Below the pieces are notes generated by a model. That model had not been told where the DNA came from. It did no database searches and saw only the letters and a list, made by a program, of their open reading frames with translations. 64,000 nt of DNA, taken from positions 50,809 to 114,808 of the forward strand of contig NZ_BMYW01000012.1 of NCBI RefSeq assembly GCF_014652475.1, in the 5' to 3' direction. Positions within the stretch are counted from its first letter, which is position 1. Each line of letters begins with the position of its first letter. The translations under genes and the position numbers were made by a program. The DNA is from Vogesella alkaliphila (GTDB lineage Bacteria > Pseudomonadota > Gammaproteobacteria > Burkholderiales > Chromobacteriaceae). Positions 38,367 through 47,159 of the stretch are shown in pieces.

Positions 38367-38547
38367 TCCCCCGCGAGAGTCGATCGGGCCGAATTCGCTT
38401 GTACCCTGTTTCCAGGGGGGGTCGCCGGCCAGTAGCTTCGGGCACATCCGCAAAGGGACGCGACACACCTGCTACTCATGCTGACAACCAAAAGCGAACG
38501 CATTGGTACAAAGGAATTATGGGCCGTCTCGAACACCGCAGGGGATT
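38367..38547 (-). ncRNA. ssrS: 6S RNA
   Basis: This is the regulatory RNA that binds sigma70-RNA polymerase. The minus-strand sequence between zapA and the 5-FTHF ligase gene folds as 6S: 5' CCCCTGCGGTGTTCGAGACGG pairs with 3' CCGATCGACTCTCGCGGGG, and the inner GGTTGTCAGCATGAG and GTGTCGCGTCCCTTTGCGG elements match betaproteobacterial 6S. A -10-like GAATAT lies about 8 bases before the inferred 5' end. Ends are inferred from the closing stem, plus or minus a few bases. No protein frame is credible here. Confidence 0.88.
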
Positions 38548-38561
38548 GAACGGATATTCGT

Positions 38562-38876
38562 CTAGAACAGGTTTTGCTGGCTCTGGCGTAACGCCTCGTC
38601 AGCGGCCTCGCTCATGTGTTGTATTTTACGCCGGATTGTCGCCATCTCCAAGCCACCATCGCCGACTTTTACCTTCAGCAGGTCGTGGGCGATGTTGAGC
38701 GCGGCCATGATCGCGATCTTGTCGGCGTCGACGATGCGGCCACCGCTCTGGATCGCCTGGATCTTGTCGCCCAGCAGGCGCACCGCCTGCTCCAGCGTGT
38801 CGCGCTCTTCCAGCGGCGTGCCGATGGTGAACTGGCGCCCGAGCAGGGTCACCTCTACCTGTACGATCTCGCTCAT
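38562..38876 (-). CDS. zapA: Cell division protein ZapA
   Basis: A 104-residue FtsZ-ring bundling protein. Start VQVEVTLLGRQFTIGTPLEERDTLEQAVRLL, the IVDADKIAIMAALNIAHDLL helix and a C-terminal coiled coil (EMATIRRKIQHMSEAADEALRQ) match ZapA. It overlaps the upstream coiled-coil gene by ATGA-type coupling and precedes 6S RNA, the usual order. Confidence 0.95.
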   Translation of the reverse strand: MSEIVQVEVTLLGRQFTIGTPLEERDTLEQAVRLLGDKIQAIQSGGRIVDADKIAIMAALNIAHDLLKVKVGDGGLEMATIRRKIQHMSEAADEALRQSQQNLF

Positions 38877-39076
38877 TCGGCATCCTCCTGCGGCAGGCGC
38901 GTCATCAGCGCGGCAACGCGGTGGCGGGTTTCCTCCAGCGCGAATTTCATTTCGGCATTTTCCTTCATGGTCTGCGCCAGCACCTCGGCGAAGCGGCCAT
39001 TCTGGTTTTCCAGCTCGTGGATGCGCGCAATCAGCGCCACCACACGGCCTTCCAGATAATCGAGTTCTTGTTCCAT
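38873..39076 (-). CDS. Short coiled-coil protein (TIGR02449/ZapB-like)
   Basis: A 67-residue, nearly all-helical protein: MEQELDYLEGRVVALIARIHELENQN and KENAEMKFALEETRHRVAALMTRL show heptads. This short family is commonly encoded just before zapA and is presumed to help cell division. It ends by overlapping the zapA start by four bases. A longer frame exists, but its extra part has no similarity. Confidence 0.85.
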   Translation of the reverse strand: MEQELDYLEGRVVALIARIHELENQNGRFAEVLAQTMKENAEMKFALEETRHRVAALMTRLPQEDAE

Positions 39077-39232
39077 AGCGGCGAGGATAGCCAAGGGTAG
39101 TGGAGGCGTCAAACCGGGTCTGCCGCCGTTGCCCGGCACGGGCGAACGGCGCAGCGACCGCCCGATTTTACGTCGTGCCGCGCATCGATGTCAGCACAAT
39201 ATGCCGCGCCGCAACGAAATGGCGCGCCGGCC

Positions 39233-40102
39233 TCAGCCCGCCGGCAAACGCTGCCGCGCGGCGTCGATCTGGCGGCACAGCCGGGCGGCACCGTCGGCCA
39301 GGCGCGGGCCGGGACGGCTGATGCTGTCCTCGGCCAGCAGCGACAGGTTGCCCAGCGCCACCGCCGGCAGTTGCGGCCAACGTTGCCAGTCCGCCAGCTG
39401 CCGCGCGCCGAAGGCCAGGATCAGCTGCGGCCTGCGCGCCAGCACCGCCTCGACACTGACCTGCGGCGCCGGCACCGCGGCGTCGGCAAACACGTTGCGA
39501 CCGCCACACAACTGGATCAGGCTGTCGACAAAGCTGAGGCGACTGACACTGAACAAGGGCGTGTCGCCGACCTGCACGAAGGTCGCCACCGGCCGCGCCG
39601 TCGCGTAGCGCTGCCGCAGGCTGGCGAATTGCCGCTCGAAGCGCGCCGCCTGCTGCGCCGCACCGCGCTCCTGCCCGCTGAGGGTACCCAGCGCGCGCAT
39701 TTCGCGGGCGATGTCGGCCACGCTCTGCGGCGCGCTGACATACAGCGGGATGCCCAGCGCGCGCAGGCGCGCCAGCTCGCGCGGATGACCGCCGTCGCGC
39801 CAGGCCACCACCAGCTCCGGGCGCAGGCGCAGGATCGCCTCCAGGCTGATGCCGGTGTAACTGCCGACGCGCGGCAGTTGCCTGGCCGCCAGCGGATGGT
39901 CGCTGTACTCGACCACCGCCACGATCTGCGCGGCGGCGCCGATCGCGTACAGCGTCTCCACCGCGTGCGGCACCAGCACCACGATGCGGCGTGCCGGCGC
40001 CGCCAGCGTCACCGTCTGCCCCAGCCCGTCCGTCACCGACAGCTGCGCGGCGGCCGGCAGCCCCCAGCCCAGCGCCAGGACCATGGCCGCCAGCCGTCTC
40101 AC
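39233..40102 (-). CDS. btuF: Periplasmic cobalamin-binding protein (BtuF-like)
   Basis: A 289-residue substrate-binding protein: signal MRRLAAMVLALGWGLPAAAQ, then TLAAPARRIVVLVPHAVETLYAIGA, VVEYSDHPLAARQLPRVGSYTGISLEAILRLRPELVVAW and a second lobe with FQVGDTPLF. This is the BtuF/HmuT class III fold. GTG at 40102 overlaps the cobU stop (GTGA), hence translational coupling. Cobalamin is chosen because cobU and two B12 receptors flank it; btuC/btuD transporter genes are not in the window. A motif copy encodes QRWPQ. Confidence 0.85.
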   Translation of the reverse strand: MRRLAAMVLALGWGLPAAAQLSVTDGLGQTVTLAAPARRIVVLVPHAVETLYAIGAAAQIVAVVEYSDHPLAARQLPRVGSYTGISLEAILRLRPELVVAWRDGGHPRELARLRALGIPLYVSAPQSVADIAREMRALGTLSGQERGAAQQAARFERQFASLRQRYATARPVATFVQVGDTPLFSVSRLSFVDSLIQLCGGRNVFADAAVPAPQVSVEAVLARRPQLILAFGARQLADWQRWPQLPAVALGNLSLLAEDSISRPGPRLADGAARLCRQIDAARQRLPAG

Positions 40103-40632
40103 ACCGGCGCCTTCAGCGGCAAAGGTTGGCCGCACGCCACCAGCGTCACCCGCTGGCACAGAGCGGCGACGTCCTGGTTCAGCCGCCCCAGCTCGTCGAC
40201 GAAGTGGCGGGTCTCGGCGCCGAGCGGCACCACGCCCCAGCCGATCTCGTTGCTGACCAGCAGCACCGCGGCCGGCGTGGCGGCCAAGGACGCCAGCAAC
40301 GCGGCGCGTTCGCGTTGCCAGTCGTCGGCCCGGAACTGGCCGTCGGCGTCGAAAAAGCGCATCAGCCACATGCCGAGGCAGTCGACCAGCAACAGGCTGC
40401 CGGCCGCACCCTCTGCCGTGATCAGCGCCGCCAGCCCCGGTCCGGCCTCGACCAGCCCCCAGGCCGCCGGACGGCGGGCGCGATGGTGGGCGATGCGCGC
40501 GGCAAAGCTGTCGTCGTCGCGCCGCTCGGCGGTGGCGACGTACAGCACCGGCCCGTGATGGGCCAGTGCCAGCTGCTCGGCGTAACGGCTCTTGCCGCTG
40601 CGGGCGCCGCCGGTGATCAGATGCGTGCTCAT
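40099..40632 (-). CDS. cobU: Adenosylcobinamide kinase / cobinamide-P guanylyltransferase
   Basis: A 177-residue bifunctional enzyme of cobinamide salvage. P-loop ITGGARSGKSRYAEQLA, then AT(A)ERRDDDSFAARIAHHRARRP and the DCLGMWLM block, and LVSNEIGWGVVPLGAETRHFVDELGRLNQ, all typical of CobU/CobP. A good AGGAG is 8 bases before the ATG. It lies downstream of btuB, with an intervening terminator. It feeds GDP-cobinamide to CobS. Confidence 0.95.
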   Translation of the reverse strand: MSTHLITGGARSGKSRYAEQLALAHHGPVLYVATAERRDDDSFAARIAHHRARRPAAWGLVEAGPGLAALITAEGAAGSLLLVDCLGMWLMRFFDADGQFRADDWQRERAALLASLAATPAAVLLVSNEIGWGVVPLGAETRHFVDELGRLNQDVAALCQRVTLVACGQPLPLKAPV

Positions 40633-40652
40633 GCTCAACTCCTGCCGGAAAT

Positions 40653-40685
40653 CAAAAACGACCTGCCCGGCGGGCGGACAGGTCG
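40653..40685 (-). terminator. Terminator between btuB and cobU
   Basis: GACCTG/CAGGTC hairpin with GC-rich inner arm (CGCCC/GGGCG) and minus-strand TTTTTGATTT. It may reduce but not abolish read-through from btuB to cobU. Confidence 0.75.
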
Positions 40686-40720
40686 CGTCGTGCGACACAC
40701 CGGGGCGATGCCCGACGGGC

Positions 40721-42559
40721 TTACTGGGCGTAGCGTACGCCGACGAACCAGCCGCGGCGAGGCTGATTGTAGTCTTTGACGGTCTCGTAGCGCTTGTCGC
40801 CGACATTGCTCAGCCTGGCGTTCAGCGTCCACTGCTTGTCCAGCTGGTAGTCGGCACCGAGGTTGAGCACGCCGTAGCCGCCCAATACCTTGTCGGCGCT
40901 GTTATCGGCATCGTCGTAGCGGCGGCCGCTGGCGCGCCATTCCGCACTGAGGCGGGTGCGGTCCAGCTGCCAGCCGGCCGTCAGCGCACCGAACAGCTTG
41001 GCGTGGCGTGCCAGCAGCTTGCCGGAGGGCTGGCTGCGCGGCCGCTGCGAGGTGATGCTGCCGGCGAGGCTGAAATCGCCCCAGCTACGGCCGGCTTCCA
41101 GCGTCTGGCCGGTGATGCGCGCCTCGTCGATATTGACCTGCAGCCCGTCGGTCGCCGATTTGCTGGCGATCAGCTTGTCGATCCGGTTATCGAACACGAT
41201 CACGCTGAAGTAGTCACCCTGCTGCCGCCACTTCAGCGACAGCTCGCGGTTGCGCGCCTCTTCCGGGCGCAGAGCCGGGTTGCCGTGATAGCTGGCGCCG
41301 GAGCCGCTCCAGTACAGCTGGTTGAAGGTCGGCGCCTTGAACGCGGTGCCGTAGGCGGCGCCGAGCAACCACTGCGGTGTCAACGCGTAGCCGTAGCCGA
41401 GCTGGCCGGTGGCCTTGTCGCCGAACTGCGAGTTGTCGTCGTGGCGCAGGCTGCCCTGCAGCCGGTGCGCGCCGAAGCTGCCCTGGTAGGCGGCGAACAG
41501 CGAATCCACGCTGCGGCTGGTACCGTTGAAGCTGCTCAGGGTCTCGACCTGCTGCTCGGTACGCGCCGCGCCGAGGCTGAACTGGCCGACGCCCTGCCAC
41601 TGCACGTCGTGCTGCCACTGCCACTCCTGCTGGCGGGTAGCGGCAATCGCGGACGGCTTGCTGAAATTGCCCTTGGTAAAGGTGTGCTGCCGGTCATTGG
41701 TCTCGGCGTAGCGCAAGGTACTCTGCCAGTTGGCGCGCAGCTGGTTTTTCAGCTCGATGCTGTGCCCCTGCAAGCGCGTACGCAGCTCGTCCGCCTTGTT
41801 GACGGTGGCGTCGTAGGCGCTGCTGGCCTCGGTCTGGTACAGGTTCAGCCCCAGGCTGTGGCCGGCGGCCAGCTCGTGCTGCACGCTGGCGAGATAGGTG
41901 GTGTTCTCGTAGCCGTCACGGTCGGGGTTGTACTTGCCCGGCTGAAAGCGGCGTGAGGAAATGCCGTCGGTGCGGTTGTGCTCCAGCGCGAGGTTGAAGG
42001 CGGTGCTGCCGGCCTTGCCGGACAGCCCGGCACCACTGCTGCGCTTGTGTTCGGCACCGATGCTGGCATGGAAGCTCAGCGCCGGTCGGCCTTCACCACG
42101 CTTGGTGAAGATCTGGATCACGCCGCCGATGGCGTCGGCGCCATACAGGCTGGAGGCCGGGCCGCGCAGGATCTCGATTTTTTCGATCGCCGCCAGCGGC
42201 AGGTGTTCCAGCGAGGTGGTACCCGAGGTGACCGAGGCGATGCGCATGCCGTCGACCAGCACCAGCACGTGATCGGGCTTGCTGCCGCGCAGCAGCAGGC
42301 TGGCGGACTTGCCTTCGCCGCCGTTGCTGTAGGCCTCGACTCCCGGCTGGCGGCTGAGCAATTCCGGCAGCGTCAGGCTGCCGGACTGCTCGATTTCCTC
42401 GCGGCCGAGCACGGTGACGTCGGCCAGCACGCGGCTGAGCGGGATCGCGCTGCGGGTGGCGGTGACCACCACGGTCTCGCCGGTGGCGACGGGATCGGCT
42501 ACGGCGGCATGACCGGAAGCCAGCGCCAGCAGCGCGACCAGGGTTTTGTTGTCAAACAT
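40721..42559 (-). CDS. btuB: TonB-dependent cobalamin receptor BtuB
   Basis: A 612-residue outer-membrane receptor. Signal MFDNKTLVALLALASGHAAVA, TonB box ETVVVTATR, plug domain with LPELLSRQPGVEAYSNGG and SSLYGADAIGGVIQIFTKRG, and a barrel ending GWFVGVRYAQ. Length equals E. coli BtuB (about 610). The 5' leader contains a cobalamin riboswitch, tying it to B12 import. It is followed by cobU and btuF on the same strand. Confidence 0.95.
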   Translation of the reverse strand: MFDNKTLVALLALASGHAAVADPVATGETVVVTATRSAIPLSRVLADVTVLGREEIEQSGSLTLPELLSRQPGVEAYSNGGEGKSASLLLRGSKPDHVLVLVDGMRIASVTSGTTSLEHLPLAAIEKIEILRGPASSLYGADAIGGVIQIFTKRGEGRPALSFHASIGAEHKRSSGAGLSGKAGSTAFNLALEHNRTDGISSRRFQPGKYNPDRDGYENTTYLASVQHELAAGHSLGLNLYQTEASSAYDATVNKADELRTRLQGHSIELKNQLRANWQSTLRYAETNDRQHTFTKGNFSKPSAIAATRQQEWQWQHDVQWQGVGQFSLGAARTEQQVETLSSFNGTSRSVDSLFAAYQGSFGAHRLQGSLRHDDNSQFGDKATGQLGYGYALTPQWLLGAAYGTAFKAPTFNQLYWSGSGASYHGNPALRPEEARNRELSLKWRQQGDYFSVIVFDNRIDKLIASKSATDGLQVNIDEARITGQTLEAGRSWGDFSLAGSITSQRPRSQPSGKLLARHAKLFGALTAGWQLDRTRLSAEWRASGRRYDDADNSADKVLGGYGVLNLGADYQLDKQWTLNARLSNVGDKRYETVKDYNQPRRGWFVGVRYAQ

Positions 42560-42566
42560 GAATACA

Positions 42567-42592
42567 CACTCCGGGATGGGAAAAAGGGAGTG
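42567..42592 (-). promoter_or_regulatory. Shine-Dalgarno hairpin before btuB
   Basis: CACTCC pairs with GGAGTG, the latter carrying the ribosome site about 10 bases before the ATG. The same hairpin precedes the second receptor gene (45016-45041), so it is probably part of riboswitch control of translation. Confidence 0.55.
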
Positions 42593-42697
42593 CGGAGAAA
42601 TCAGGACCAAAAGACATGCGCACCGGCCGTTGCGGCAGGCGAACTGTCAGCTCGCCTCCCCGCGATGCTCCAGCAAGACGCGATTCCGCCGCGTCTG

Positions 42698-42885
42698 TTG
42701 CAGGCCGGTCTCCGGGCTTGGTCATGCGGGGCAACGCCTTCCCGTCCCTGCGGGACAGTGGCGAGTGTTGCACCTTGGGCGCGATATGCGCGCCCAGACC
42801 TTACCGTTGCGGGGGCAGCGCCGGACTTGCACCGGCTTCCCAGTTTCACCCGGCGCGCTTGGGGCACGCCGGACACCTGCAGGGG
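42698..42885 (-). ncRNA. Cobalamin riboswitch upstream of btuB
   Basis: The minus strand shows all standard B12-riboswitch pieces in order: GCCGGTGCAAGTCCGGC, GCCCCCGCAACGGTA, GCCACTG and the B12 box AGCCCGGAGACCGGCC. A downstream hairpin AGACGCG/CGCGTCT (42675-42695) could be part of the expression platform. Ligand binding would shut off btuB when cobalamin is plentiful. Confidence 0.95.
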
Positions 42886-42889
42886 CGGG

Positions 42890-42895
42890 ATTATA
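42890..42895 (-). promoter_or_regulatory. -10 box for the btuB riboswitch transcript
   Basis: TATAAT on the minus strand just before the riboswitch 5' end; the second riboswitch has the same at 45327-45332. No clear -35. Confidence 0.6.
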
Positions 42896-42982
42896 CCTGC
42901 ATGCCACCGCCACTGCCTGCCGGCGCCGGCATGGGCACAGAAACACCCGATCCTGGCGCAGGAGCCAAGAATGCAGCACGGC

Positions 42983-43017
42983 AAAAGGCCCCGTCCGACA
43001 GTACCGGACGGGGCCAG
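42983..43017 (-). terminator. Terminator of the second TonB receptor gene
   Basis: GGCCCCGTCCG/CGGACGGGGCC hairpin with minus-strand TTTT, 20 bases after the receptor stop. Confidence 0.85.
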
Positions 43018-43034
43018 GCGCGACAGGCAGGCGC

Positions 43035-45008
43035 TTAGTAATTCAGCGTCAGCGAGGCCTGTACATTGCGACCGGCGGCCGGGTACAGGTTGTAGGAACC
43101 GCTGCTGCCGGTAGCGCCGGAGCGGATACCGTAAGTGGCATAGTGGCGGTCGAACAGGTTGTTGACGTCCAGCGCCACGCTCAGCTGCTTGCTGTAACGA
43201 TGGCTGAACTTGGCGTTGAGCACGGTATAGGCATCCAGCTGCTTGTCGAACTGGTTCGCCTGGTCGTTGTCCAGCCGCTGCTTGCCGACGTACTGCAGCT
43301 GCAGGCCGATACGGCTGGCCTCCTGCGGCAGCCAGCTCAGACCCAGCGTGGCCAGTTGTCGCGGCACCATCGGCACCTCATTGCCGGCCAGCTCGACGCC
43401 TCCCGCGCGCCCCTGACGGAAGGTCGCCTGCTGCCAGGTCAGGTTGCCGTTCAGCTCCAGATTGGCCGCCAGCTGGCTGCGACCTTCCAGCTCCAGACCC
43501 TGACGACGGGTCGGCTCCAGATTGACGTTGCTGCCAAAGAAACCGACCAGCTTGTTGAAGTGGATTTCATTGGTCAGGTCGTAACGGAACCACGCCGCGC
43601 GCAGCGCCTGCCCCCCCTGCTTCCAGTCCAAGCCGATTTCCTTGTCCTGCGAGGTCTGCGGCAGCAGTGGCGAGGAGACATAAGCCTGCTCGTCGGCATT
43701 GGCCAGACGGAAGCTGCGGCCAACCTTGGCATAGACCTCCAGCTGCCCGCTCAGCGCCTGACGCGCGCCCAGCTGCCAGGCGTGCAGCTCCTTGTTGGTA
43801 CGGTAGCTGTTGGCAAAGCCGGTGAAATCGACCGCGCTGTCCTCGATACGCTGCGTACGACCACCGATGCTGATCGAAGTCCCGGCCTGCGGACGCAGCA
43901 GCACGTCGGCAAAACCGCCGACATGGCGCTGACGAATGCGGGTCGACAGCGTGGCGGGGCTGCCGTTATTCACGTCCATATCGCTCTGCAGCGTATCGAC
44001 GCCGAACACCAGCCGGTGCCGGCCCAGCTCCTGCTCGTAGCGCAGGCTGGCCGACTGCTCGTCCAGATCGCGCTGCTCCAGCCAGCCGGAAGACTCGGAT
44101 TGCGACTGCTTCGCGCGAGTAGCCACATCCAGCGACAGCATGCCTTCGCCCAACGACTGGCGCGCCTGCACGCCAAAGGCATCGGTCTTGATGTCCATGT
44201 AGTCGTTAGGCTTGCTGGTACCACGCGGATCATTGCCGAACTCGTCGACACCGGTGGCCGGATTGACGGTACGGGCACCCGGCAGGCGCAAGTCCTGATT
44301 GCTGCTGCGCGCGTAGAGACGCACGTCGCCGCCCTGATGGCGCACGGTGGCCGTCAGGCCGGCGCTGTCGTTGCGCTCGGCGTTGTTGGCACGGTAGTTA
44401 TCCGTCGTCATCGACTTGATATAGCCGTCCAGCGCCACCTGCTGGCCGCTGAGGTGGCCGGACAGGTCCAGCTTCTTCAGGTTGTAGCTGCCGGCGGTCA
44501 GCGTGGCCTGCACGCCGTTGGCGGCCTTGAAACCGCTGCGGGTGATGATGTTGACCACGCCACCGGTGGTGCCGCCGCCGTAGGCCACCGCGCCGCTGCC
44601 GCGTACCACCTCGATACGCTCGATCTCGCTCAGCGGTACCACCCCCAGGTTCGGTGCCGACAGGTCGTTGGTGTTCTGCTTGACGCCGTCGATCAGGATC
44701 AGCGTGTTGCTGAGGCCGGTCATACCGAAGCCGCGCAGGTCGACCATCGCGCTGTCGGCGGAACCGGTGTTGTTGAACACGTGTACGCCGGCCAGTGTCG
44801 ACAGTAGGTCCTCCACCGTGCGCGCGGTGCTGTTGGCGATATCGGCGGCGGTAATGATCGACACGTTGACCGGCAGGTCGCTGACCTTGTCCGGGCTGCG
44901 GCTGGCGGTGACCACCACTTCGTCCAGCTGGGTCACGGAGGTCGCGGCCAGTGCCAGCGGGCTACAGGCCAGCGCCACCAGCGCGGCCAGGGGTTTGTTC
45001 TTGAACAT
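43035..45008 (-). CDS. Second TonB-dependent receptor behind a cobalamin riboswitch
   Basis: A 657-residue outer-membrane receptor: signal MFKNKPLAALVALACSPLALA, TonB box LDEVVVTASR, plug VEDLLSTLAGVHVFNNTGSADSAMVDLRG and AVAYGGGTTGGVVNIITRSG, barrel ending in QASLTLNY. It differs strongly from BtuB, and its plug resembles catecholate/other siderophore-type receptors. The B12 riboswitch ahead of it argues for corrinoid uptake, possibly of an alternative corrinoid or a B12 precursor. Its leader is a paralogue of the btuB leader, so regulatory DNA was duplicated or exchanged. Confidence 0.92.
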   Translation of the reverse strand: MFKNKPLAALVALACSPLALAATSVTQLDEVVVTASRSPDKVSDLPVNVSIITAADIANSTARTVEDLLSTLAGVHVFNNTGSADSAMVDLRGFGMTGLSNTLILIDGVKQNTNDLSAPNLGVVPLSEIERIEVVRGSGAVAYGGGTTGGVVNIITRSGFKAANGVQATLTAGSYNLKKLDLSGHLSGQQVALDGYIKSMTTDNYRANNAERNDSAGLTATVRHQGGDVRLYARSSNQDLRLPGARTVNPATGVDEFGNDPRGTSKPNDYMDIKTDAFGVQARQSLGEGMLSLDVATRAKQSQSESSGWLEQRDLDEQSASLRYEQELGRHRLVFGVDTLQSDMDVNNGSPATLSTRIRQRHVGGFADVLLRPQAGTSISIGGRTQRIEDSAVDFTGFANSYRTNKELHAWQLGARQALSGQLEVYAKVGRSFRLANADEQAYVSSPLLPQTSQDKEIGLDWKQGGQALRAAWFRYDLTNEIHFNKLVGFFGSNVNLEPTRRQGLELEGRSQLAANLELNGNLTWQQATFRQGRAGGVELAGNEVPMVPRQLATLGLSWLPQEASRIGLQLQYVGKQRLDNDQANQFDKQLDAYTVLNAKFSHRYSKQLSVALDVNNLFDRHYATYGIRSGATGSSGSYNLYPAAGRNVQASLTLNY

Positions 45009-45015
45009 GAATTCA

Positions 45016-45041
45016 CACTCCGGGATGAGATAAAGGGAGTG
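45016..45041 (-). promoter_or_regulatory. Shine-Dalgarno hairpin before the second receptor
   Basis: CACTCC/GGAGTG hairpin identical in arms to that at 42567-42592, supporting a conserved translational switch. Confidence 0.55.
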
Positions 45042-45137
45042 CGGAGAAATAAGGACATACACCGGCCATTGCGGCCAACGTTCTGTCGGATCGCCTCCCC
45101 GCGATGCTCCAGCAGAGCGTGATTCCGCCACGCTCCT

Positions 45138-45322
45138 TGCAGGCCGGTCTCCGGGCTTGGCCTTGCGGGGCAACGCCTTCCCGTCCGTGCGGACAGTGGC
45201 GGTTGTTGCTCCTGGATCGCGCGACACGCGATCAGGCCTTACCGTTGCGGGGGCAGCGCCGGACTTGCACCGGCTTCCCGTTTCACCCAGCGCGCTTGCT
45301 ACACGCCGGACACCTGCAGGGG
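45138..45322 (-). ncRNA. Second cobalamin riboswitch
   Basis: On the minus strand: GCCGGTGCAAGTCCGGC, GCCCCCGCAACGGTA, GCCACTG and AGCCCGGAGACCGGCC, as in the btuB copy, with differences limited mostly to the P6-like arm and the 3' part. A motif copy (TTGCGGCCAACGTT) lies near 45068, between the riboswitch and the gene. Confidence 0.95.
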
Positions 45323-45326
45323 CAGG

Positions 45327-45332
45327 ATTATA
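45327..45332 (-). promoter_or_regulatory. -10 box for the second riboswitch transcript
   Basis: TATAAT on the minus strand immediately before the riboswitch 5' end. Confidence 0.6.
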
Positions 45333-45449
45333 CCCGTCCCCGCCGCCGCCCGCCCGTCGCGGCGGCAATTTGCTTATTCCCGCGCAAGACGGTTGCCAGC
45401 ATGGCGGCGGCTGCCGTAAGGTCTGCCCCATTCGTTGTCAGGAGCCATC

Positions 45450-46490
45450 ATGTCGCGCATTCCCGTCCCAGATTCATCCGCCCTCGCCGCCGCCCAGGCC
45501 CGCCAGCAGCAACTGACCAAACCCGCCGGCAGCCTCGGCCAGCTGGAGAGCCTGGCCTGCCGGCTGGCCGCGCTGCAGGGACGCGAGGTGCCGCTGACGC
45601 TGACGCCGGCGATCACCGTGTTTGCCGGCGATCACGGCGTTTGCGCCGAGGGGGTGTCGGCCTATCCGCAGGCGGTGACCGGCGCGATGGTGGCCAATTT
45701 CGTGCACGGCGGCGCGGCGATCAGCGTGCTGGCACGCGTCAACCAGGCACGGCTGGAGGTGGTCGACACCGGCGTCGCGGCCAAGCTCGACGGCCTGCCC
45801 GTCGTGCACGCCAAGGTGCGCGCCGGCAGCGGCAACATCCGCCGCGAGGCGGCGATGGGTGCCGGCGAGGTGCAGCAGGCGCTGGACGTTGGCCGCGACG
45901 CGGCACGGCGCGCCATCGACAGCGGCGCGACGCTGCTGATCGCCGGCGACATGGGCATCGGCAATACCACGCCGTCGGCGGCGCTGATCTGCCGCCTGAG
46001 CGGCCACAGCGTGGACCGCATCGTCGGTCGCGGCACCGGGGTCGACGACGCCGGGCTGGCGCTGAAGCGGCAGGTGGTGGCCGACGCGCTGGCGCGCGTG
46101 GCATCGGCCAGGCTGGACGGCCGCGGCGTGCTGGCGGAGCTGGGCGGCCTGGAAATCGCCGCCATCGCCGGCTTCTATCTGGAAGGCGCGGCGCAGGGCG
46201 TGCCGCTGCTGCTGGACGGTTTCATCAGCACCGCCGCCGCGCTGGCGGCGCAGGCCATCGATCCGGCGATCACGCCGTGGTTCATCGCCAGCCACTGCTC
46301 GCAGGAAACCGGCCACCAGCTGGCGCTGGCGGCGCTGGGGCTGACGCCGCTGATCGACTTCGGCCTGCGCCTAGGCGAAGGCTCCGGTGCGGCGCTGGCG
46401 ATCCCGCTGCTGCAACAGGCGATCGCGCTGCACGCCGGCATGGCGACCTTTGCCGAGGCCGGCGTGGCCGGCAAATCGGAGCCGGCATGA
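45450..46490 (+). CDS. cobT: Nicotinate-nucleotide-dimethylbenzimidazole phosphoribosyltransferase
   Basis: A 346-residue enzyme making alpha-ribazole phosphate, the lower ligand of cobalamin. Conserved KPAGSLGQLESLA, VFAGDHGVCAEGVSAYP, GDMGIGNTTPSAAL and catalytic glutamate region LRLGEGSGAAL (about residue 310). CAGGAG lies 7 bases before the ATG. It starts a tight cobT-cobC-cobS operon divergent from the second riboswitch. Salvage only: no de novo corrin ring genes are in the window. Confidence 0.96.
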   Translation: MSRIPVPDSSALAAAQARQQQLTKPAGSLGQLESLACRLAALQGREVPLTLTPAITVFAGDHGVCAEGVSAYPQAVTGAMVANFVHGGAAISVLARVNQARLEVVDTGVAAKLDGLPVVHAKVRAGSGNIRREAAMGAGEVQQALDVGRDAARRAIDSGATLLIAGDMGIGNTTPSAALICRLSGHSVDRIVGRGTGVDDAGLALKRQVVADALARVASARLDGRGVLAELGGLEIAAIAGFYLEGAAQGVPLLLDGFISTAAALAAQAIDPAITPWFIASHCSQETGHQLALAALGLTPLIDFGLRLGEGSGAALAIPLLQQAIALHAGMATFAEAGVAGKSEPA

Positions 46491-47095
46491 ACCCCTACAC
46501 CCTCACCCTGCTGCGCCATGGCGACATCGACCACCAGGGGCGGCTGATCGGCCACACCGACCTGCCGCTGACCGAACGCGGCGCCGCCGACATGGCCGCC
46601 AGCTGGCAGCGCATCGTGCGCCACGCGCCGGTGACCAGCATGGCCACCTCGCCGCTCTTGCGCTGTCGCGAATTCGCGGTGCAGCAGGCGCTGGCCTGCG
46701 GCGTGCCGCTGCAGGTGGCGCCGCTGCTGGCCGAGTGCCACTTCGGCGCCTGGGAAAACCGGCCGCTGGCCGACATCGCCGCCACCACCCCGGACTGGCA
46801 GACGCTGCTGGCGCGCGGACTGCTGACGCCGGAAGGCGGCGAATCGTTCGCTGCCTTCCGCACCCGGGTGCTGACCGGCTTCGCCGACTGGCTGCAGCAG
46901 GCGCGCGGCAGCCACCGCGTGCTGGTCAGCCACGGCGGCGTGATCAACGTGCTGCTGGCCGAGCTGCTGGGCACCGATTTCAACGTCGCGCGGCTGATGG
47001 CGGTGCAGCGCGGCGGCTTCGCGCAGCTGTCGATGCTGGAAGGCCACCCGGCCTACCTGACGCGGCTGGAAGCGCCGGATCACGGCAGCCACTGA
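46487..47095 (+). CDS. cobC: Alpha-ribazole phosphatase
   Basis: A 202-residue histidine phosphatase. LLRHGDID holds the catalytic R10-H11, MATSPLLRCREFA and AECHFGAWENRPLADI are the other family blocks, and VLVSHGGVIN carries the second histidine. It overlaps cobT by ATGA. It removes the phosphate of alpha-ribazole-5'-phosphate or of cobalamin phosphate. GpmB-like activity cannot be excluded, but the operon fixes the role. Confidence 0.92.
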   Translation: MNPYTLTLLRHGDIDHQGRLIGHTDLPLTERGAADMAASWQRIVRHAPVTSMATSPLLRCREFAVQQALACGVPLQVAPLLAECHFGAWENRPLADIAATTPDWQTLLARGLLTPEGGESFAAFRTRVLTGFADWLQQARGSHRVLVSHGGVINVLLAELLGTDFNVARLMAVQRGGFAQLSMLEGHPAYLTRLEAPDHGSH

Positions 47096-47159
47096 GTTAT
47101 CCACAGTCACGCCTATTTCCGGCAATTATCCACAACGCTCCCTCCACTACACCCCGACC

